The notes under the pieces: generated by a model
What the model was told of the DNA's origin: nothing
Database searches by the model: none
The model's input: only the letters and a program-made list of their open reading frames with translations
DNA from: Chenopodium formosanum
Lineage: Eukaryota > Streptophyta > Magnoliopsida > Caryophyllales > Amaranthaceae
NCBI GenBank assembly: GCA_024500155.1
Contig: CM044860.1
Location: forward strand, 8,418,501-8,482,500
Length of the DNA: 64,000 bases
Direction: 5' to 3'
Shown here: in pieces, positions 60,183 through 64,000 of the stretch
Layout of the letters: each line of letters starts with the position of its first letter
Position numbering within the stretch: the stretch's first letter is position 1
Made by a program: the position numbers and the translations under genes

Positions 60183-60557
60183 TCATAAATTATTTAGTGC
60201 CCCAGTTTGTTTATAACCTGAAGATACAGCATATCTGGAAGAAAACCCATGATCATAATCATCTTGATTATCATATTCAACTACACCCTCATTAAAGTTT
60301 TGGGCATAGCTTAATGCATCATACCTGAAATCATCATGAAATAAGGCCTTCTTTGGTTGAGGAATACAAACATTAGTTGCTGCTACTGCATTACTGCAGC
60401 TTTTACTAGTCTGCTTTATGTAATTCTTACCTTTCTTCCAAATATATTTGATTGGAACATTTGGAAGCTTCATCTTCAAGCAGCCCCCACATCCAACTCT
60501 TTTCCCTCCCCCTTCAATGTCTTCTCTGATAGGATATGTTGATGAATCCCCCTCCAT
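60183..60557 (-). CDS. Small conserved plant protein of unknown function, 124 aa
   Basis: A single uninterrupted frame from the ATG at 60557. The N-terminal third is acidic then glycine/cysteine-rich (GGGKRVGCGGCLKMKLP). A basic stretch WKKGKNYIKQTSKS follows. The C-terminal half has FRYDALSYAQNFNEG and, after an acidic YDNQDDYDHG run, FSSRYAV. I recall the F-x-YD-x-x-SYA-x-NF and FSSRYA combination from small uncharacterised, often stress-responsive, plant proteins, but I do not assign a named family. No signal peptide or membrane segment is evident. The motif order and sensible composition make a real gene likely. An upstream non-coding exon cannot be excluded. Confidence 0.65.
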   Translation of the reverse strand: MEGDSSTYPIREDIEGGGKRVGCGGCLKMKLPNVPIKYIWKKGKNYIKQTSKSCSNAVAATNVCIPQPKKALFHDDFRYDALSYAQNFNEGVVEYDNQDDYDHGFSSRYAVSSGYKQTGALNNL

Positions 60558-61314
60558 TTTCGCGTTATCTGTTTCGTGTATTTTATCAATTTTGACAGCA
60601 ATTAATGAAGAAAAATTTTTTTTGCTGAATTACATGAAGGAAAGAAGAGAAAAGAAAAACAAAAGGAGGGAATGTAGTATTATTAGTTATAATTATGTTG
60701 AAATTAAATTGTGGGGACTGAAGATCAGCATCACTCTTTCAGGATTTTGATTGTGTGGTAGAGGAAATGATTAGCTGTTGTCATGGTTGATCATACGTAG
60801 TATTATAATAAGTATTATTGTAGATTTTTATTTATGTTTGTTGAAAAATAATTAAGGGAATACAACATTTGAAGGATGGAAGTTGGTCTTTCTGATATTT
60901 TGTTGCCAAAGATACTTTTTTGGATGGCATTGCTTGTGTTTATAGGATGGAAGTTGGTCTTTCTGATATTTTGTTGCCAAAGCTACTTTTTTGGATGGCA
61001 TTGCTTATATGGATTGGGTAGAGAACCATAACCCTTGCTCAAGTGGCCTTGTGAGGTTGACAGTTCATTTCTACTGCGTAGTATTATACAATCAGTAGTA
61101 CTTTGTACCCGTACAGTCGTACATGGTTACTATACAATCAGTAGTATTGTAGTCGTACATTGTTACGGGAAAAAAAATACAAATACGAGTCGCAAAACAA
61201 ACATCTATCAGTTGCCAGTCCTGCACCAGGGTAAAATAACATGGAATGGCCTAATGGGGCACAGGCGCACAGCAAAATTTAATCATGTCAACATATTGTT
61301 GTAATATTCAAAAA
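60558..61314. other. Spacer with a 71-bp tandem repeat
   Basis: Presumed promoter of the small minus-strand gene plus a two-unit tandem repeat (60874-61012). No gene is seen. Confidence 0.5.
60874..61012. repeat. 71-bp tandem duplication, two units
   Basis: The unit starting GGATGGAAGTTGGTCTTTCT is present at 60874-60944 and again from 60945. Only a few changes separate the copies (AAAGATAC against AAAGCTAC, and the end of the unit). Confidence 0.85.
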
Positions 61315-61387
61315 CGCGCCAGGTAGGGATCGAACCTACGACTTTCTGCTTAGGAAACCGACGCTCTATCCGCTGAGCTACAGGCGC
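61315..61387 (-). tRNA. trnR-CCU: tRNA-Arg (anticodon CCU)
   Basis: The minus strand folds as a 73-nt cloverleaf. Parts are: acceptor GCGCCTG with CTGGCGC plus discriminator G, D-arm GCTCAGCGGATAGAGC, anticodon loop TTCCTAA (CCU, arginine AGG codons), and T-arm GTAGGTTCGATCCCTAC. There is no intron and no encoded CCA, as in nuclear tRNA genes. The anticodon stem TCGGT/GCAGA has a G-A mismatch at the third pair, and the acceptor stem has a T-T pair at its sixth position. A T-run suited to Pol III termination is not strong immediately downstream. Confidence 0.9.
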
Positions 61388-62492
61388 CATAATGTAGTAT
61401 TTTTTATGTAATCCGTAAATAAACATTCATTCATCTCAAATTATAGAATGGTCATGTTAAATAAATTTCCCCACAAGGTTTCCTAATGTTTTCTTTCTTT
61501 CTTACCATTGTAAAAAAAATATACAATATATATAAATCATTTGTTGTTCATATTACATAATTGTAGATATTAATTGTCATGACTTTGTGGTCTGTATATA
61601 CAAATTTAATTTTTTTTTGAAAAATTTAATTATGATAACATGACTAGTTAAATTATATTGCTAATTCCGGAAACAAACCGACTAGGCGCCGATTTGGTGT
61701 CTTGGTCCATATCAATGTGTTACAACTTACAGACTACCCTAATCATGTACGGAGTAAAAACTAAAAAGTGGTGTATGGTTTAAATATATTTGAGCCTATC
61801 ATAAGATTCATAACCAAGTCCTGATGCAAGTCTTATTCTTACATGAGTTAAGAGTTTGAAGAAGGGACAAGCAATTTGATGTGATACTCTGCTACAAGCT
61901 ACTCCGTACAACTCTACAAGACTACCATTATGAAGTATACGTTCCATTTGACGTTGCTGGAAGCATAATTTCAACTTCTAAAATATTACTGTACTTGTAC
62001 TACATGCCTATAATAAGAACATCAAAGAGGCTTCTTAAAGCTAACCTAATCAGATTACAATGTCCTTTGATATCAATAGAACATACAGTTCGCTGTTTCT
62101 TTTATCCCTTTTGAAGTTCTCGCTTATAAGCAATAAAATGAATAAATTTGCAATATACAGTATGAATTTCATTGAGTCCCCATGTTAAGGGTAGCTCTTA
62201 AACAATATACTTAAAGAACTAATCACGAGTTTTTACAAGAAAGAGAGAGATAAAGAAATCAGCTCAAAACTATTTGGATTATACAAGTGCAAGGAAGTGA
62301 TGTATCCTGGTGAAATAAACCATATAAGCAAAAGCTTACATAAGACATGATATTGAACTATGCAGGACTCAGAACACAAACAAAATTGAATCCTGAAATC
62401 ACTAACTACAGAGAGGCAGGGTAAGCAATTATAGAACTACGATAGTTTTGTGAGAAAAAACCAGGAACATTAACTCACTAGCCTCTGTTGAT
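61388..62492. other. Spacer between tRNA-Arg and the PPR gene
   Basis: About 1.1 kb without a recognisable gene or element. The right part is presumably the 3' untranslated region of the PPR gene. Confidence 0.5.
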
Positions 62493-64000
62493 CTACATCT
62501 TTACAGCTACCTGTTCAGCTGAACTTTTCTTCACAAACCCTCTAGCACACAACTCATTCAGTAACTCCAAAGCCTCCTCAGTTAGACCTTCATATGCAAT
62601 ACCTTCAACGAGAATGGTGTACGTAGCTTCAGTAGGTTTGCAACCTTTTGATATCATATAAGACAAGAAATCAATAGCACGAGCAGTATCTCGAGCTTTG
62701 CAAAGTCCCAACATGATAGAGTTATAGGTAATTGCATTAGGTTGAATTCCTATCCTTTCTATCTCATGGAAAAACCTAATTGCTTCTTCAATCTTTCCCT
62801 CTCTACTAAGCCCTGAAACAAGTGAAGAATAAGTTATTATATCAGGTCGCAACCCCTTCTTCTGCATCTCATCCAGAAGCTTTATGGCGTGTTCTGTCTT
62901 TCCTGATTTAGAGAGCCCGTCAATTACTGTATTGTAGGTAATCAGAACCGGTGAGCAACCCTTGCTACTTAATTGATTCAATAATTCCAAAGCAACCTCA
63001 ACATTCCCATCTTTGCATAAAGCTGTAAGGAGAGTGTTGTAGGTAACAATGTCAGGGTAACACCCTCGAGAGACCATTATACCAAGATATTCAAGCGCCC
63101 TATCCATTTTTTTTTCTTTGCAAAATGCATGGAGTAAAGGGTTGTAACTCAAGGAGTTAGGGGTGCATCCGTGTTTTGGCATTTTATTTAACATATCGAT
63201 TGCCCGGCCCAATAGCCCCTTCCTACACAAGAAATTGATGAGTATATTAAAGGTGACAACACTAGGAGAACAGCCCTTCTGAAGCATGTCAGACAACAAC
63301 TTCTCGGCATCCATCCACCTTCCAGTGCTACACATGCTTCTTAAGATAATATTGTGAGTTATTACATTTGGTTGGCAGCCAAGTGATCGCATGCTATTTA
63401 GAAAATCAATCGCCTCATCCAATCTCCCTTCCTTGCAAATTCCATTTATAAGAACATTATAGGTGACCACATCAGGCTTACAACCTTTGCTCCTCATTTC
63501 ATCAAGAAGCTTCATTGCTTGGCCAACCCCACTTTCCTTACAAGTTGCTTCAATCAATATAGTATACGTGATCACATCTGGGTAACATTCCCTTTCCATC
63601 TGCCTATCAAGAACCTTCATAGCCTGTTTTAATTTCCCACTATCACACAAACTACGCAAGATGGTGTTATAGGTCACAACATCAGGAGCAACACTCATAC
63701 GGTCAAGAAGCCTTAGTGCATTATCCATCTCCCCAGCTCTACAATACCCACTAATCAAAACATTATAAGTAATCACATCAGGTACAGCTCCAGATTCCTC
63801 AAGAATCTCCAAAACCCTAGTGGCCTTCCTAGTTTTACCAACCCTACAAAACCCGCGAATCAAACTAGTACATGGTATAATATCAGGGATATCACCCCGA
63901 TAAACCATACTTTCAAGATTCTTAAAGGCTTCCTCAAGCTCCCCGTTCCTAACCAAACGGCGAAGATGATTATTGCTCTCATATTCATCATAAGTTGGGC
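62493..64000 (-). CDS. P-class pentatricopeptide repeat protein (AT1G09900-like), 5' truncated by window
   Basis: An open frame of 501 codons runs from the right edge to the stop at 62493. The true start is outside; a methionine is not needed at 63956, because the frame continues upstream as TYDEYESNNHLRRLVRNGELEE. About 13 tandem 35-aa PPR motifs are visible, of the form PDVITYNVLISGYCRAGEMDNALRLLD with only slight degeneracy. It ends CARGFVKKSSAEQVAVKM, and no E, E+ or DYW domain follows, so it is P-class. P-class PPRs bind organellar RNA one base per repeat and influence stability, splicing or translation in plastids or mitochondria. Repeat-by-repeat wording matches Arabidopsis AT1G09900 (about 600 aa, from memory), whose target I do not know. 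The targeting peptide is not visible. No introns are seen in this part. Confidence 0.93.
   Translation of the reverse strand, partial: PTYDEYESNNHLRRLVRNGELEEAFKNLESMVYRGDIPDIIPCTSLIRGFCRVGKTRKATRVLEILEESGAVPDVITYNVLISGYCRAGEMDNALRLLDRMSVAPDVVTYNTILRSLCDSGKLKQAMKVLDRQMERECYPDVITYTILIEATCKESGVGQAMKLLDEMRSKGCKPDVVTYNVLINGICKEGRLDEAIDFLNSMRSLGCQPNVITHNIILRSMCSTGRWMDAEKLLSDMLQKGCSPSVVTFNILINFLCRKGLLGRAIDMLNKMPKHGCTPNSLSYNPLLHAFCKEKKMDRALEYLGIMVSRGCYPDIVTYNTLLTALCKDGNVEVALELLNQLSSKGCSPVLITYNTVIDGLSKSGKTEHAIKLLDEMQKKGLRPDIITYSSLVSGLSREGKIEEAIRFFHEIERIGIQPNAITYNSIMLGLCKARDTARAIDFLSYMISKGCKPTEATYTILVEGIAYEGLTEEALELLNELCARGFVKKSSAEQVAVKM

Overview
This window is nuclear DNA from a flowering plant, very probably a eudicot. 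Genes carry many GT-AG introns, intergenic DNA is AT-rich, and MITEs, Mutator-like elements, Helitrons, SINEs and LTR remnants are dense. The protein-coding genes match well-known Arabidopsis families. I cannot name the species from the sequence.

Region 1 (about 1.8-29.4 kb, all minus strand) is a tandem array of CYP71-clan cytochrome P450 genes resembling CYP83. I see seven units, A to G by coordinate. B, C, D and F are intact three-exon genes of 494-499 aa. A has an in-frame stop and no third exon in the window. E is an orphan first exon with a 1-nt frameshift. G has a CGA-to-TGA stop, no exon 2 and half of exon 3. Intron 1 lies just after the FGKR motif (phase 2) and intron 2 just before the I-helix oxygen-binding motif (phase 0). 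SINEs, Stowaway, Harbinger, MULE and Helitron pieces fill the introns and spacers.

Region 2 (about 29.4-40.4 kb) is repeat-rich and gene-poor. It holds a 1.2 kb MULE with a GC-rich core, Helitron ends, and the remains of a glycine-rich-domain protein (GRDP/DUF1399) gene with a SINE beside its 3' end.

Region 3 (about 40.4-64 kb) is gene-rich. CIPK8 (plus, 14 exons, 448 aa, with an RTE-type LINE in intron 1) converges with a mitochondrial serine hydroxymethyltransferase gene (minus, 15 exons, 518 aa). An OPT-family oligopeptide transporter follows (plus, three apparent frame breaks). Then come a small conserved plant protein of unknown function (minus), tRNA-Arg(CCU) (minus), and a P-class PPR gene homologous to AT1G09900 (minus) that runs off the right edge.

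Nothing suggests the genes act in one pathway, apart from the P450 copies sharing ancestry. The main points of interest are birth-and-death evolution in the P450 array, the unusual C-helix of these P450s, the three frame breaks in the OPT gene, the likely GC-AG intron in CIPK8, and several mobile elements with clean target-site duplications. I did not find a convincing undescribed system.
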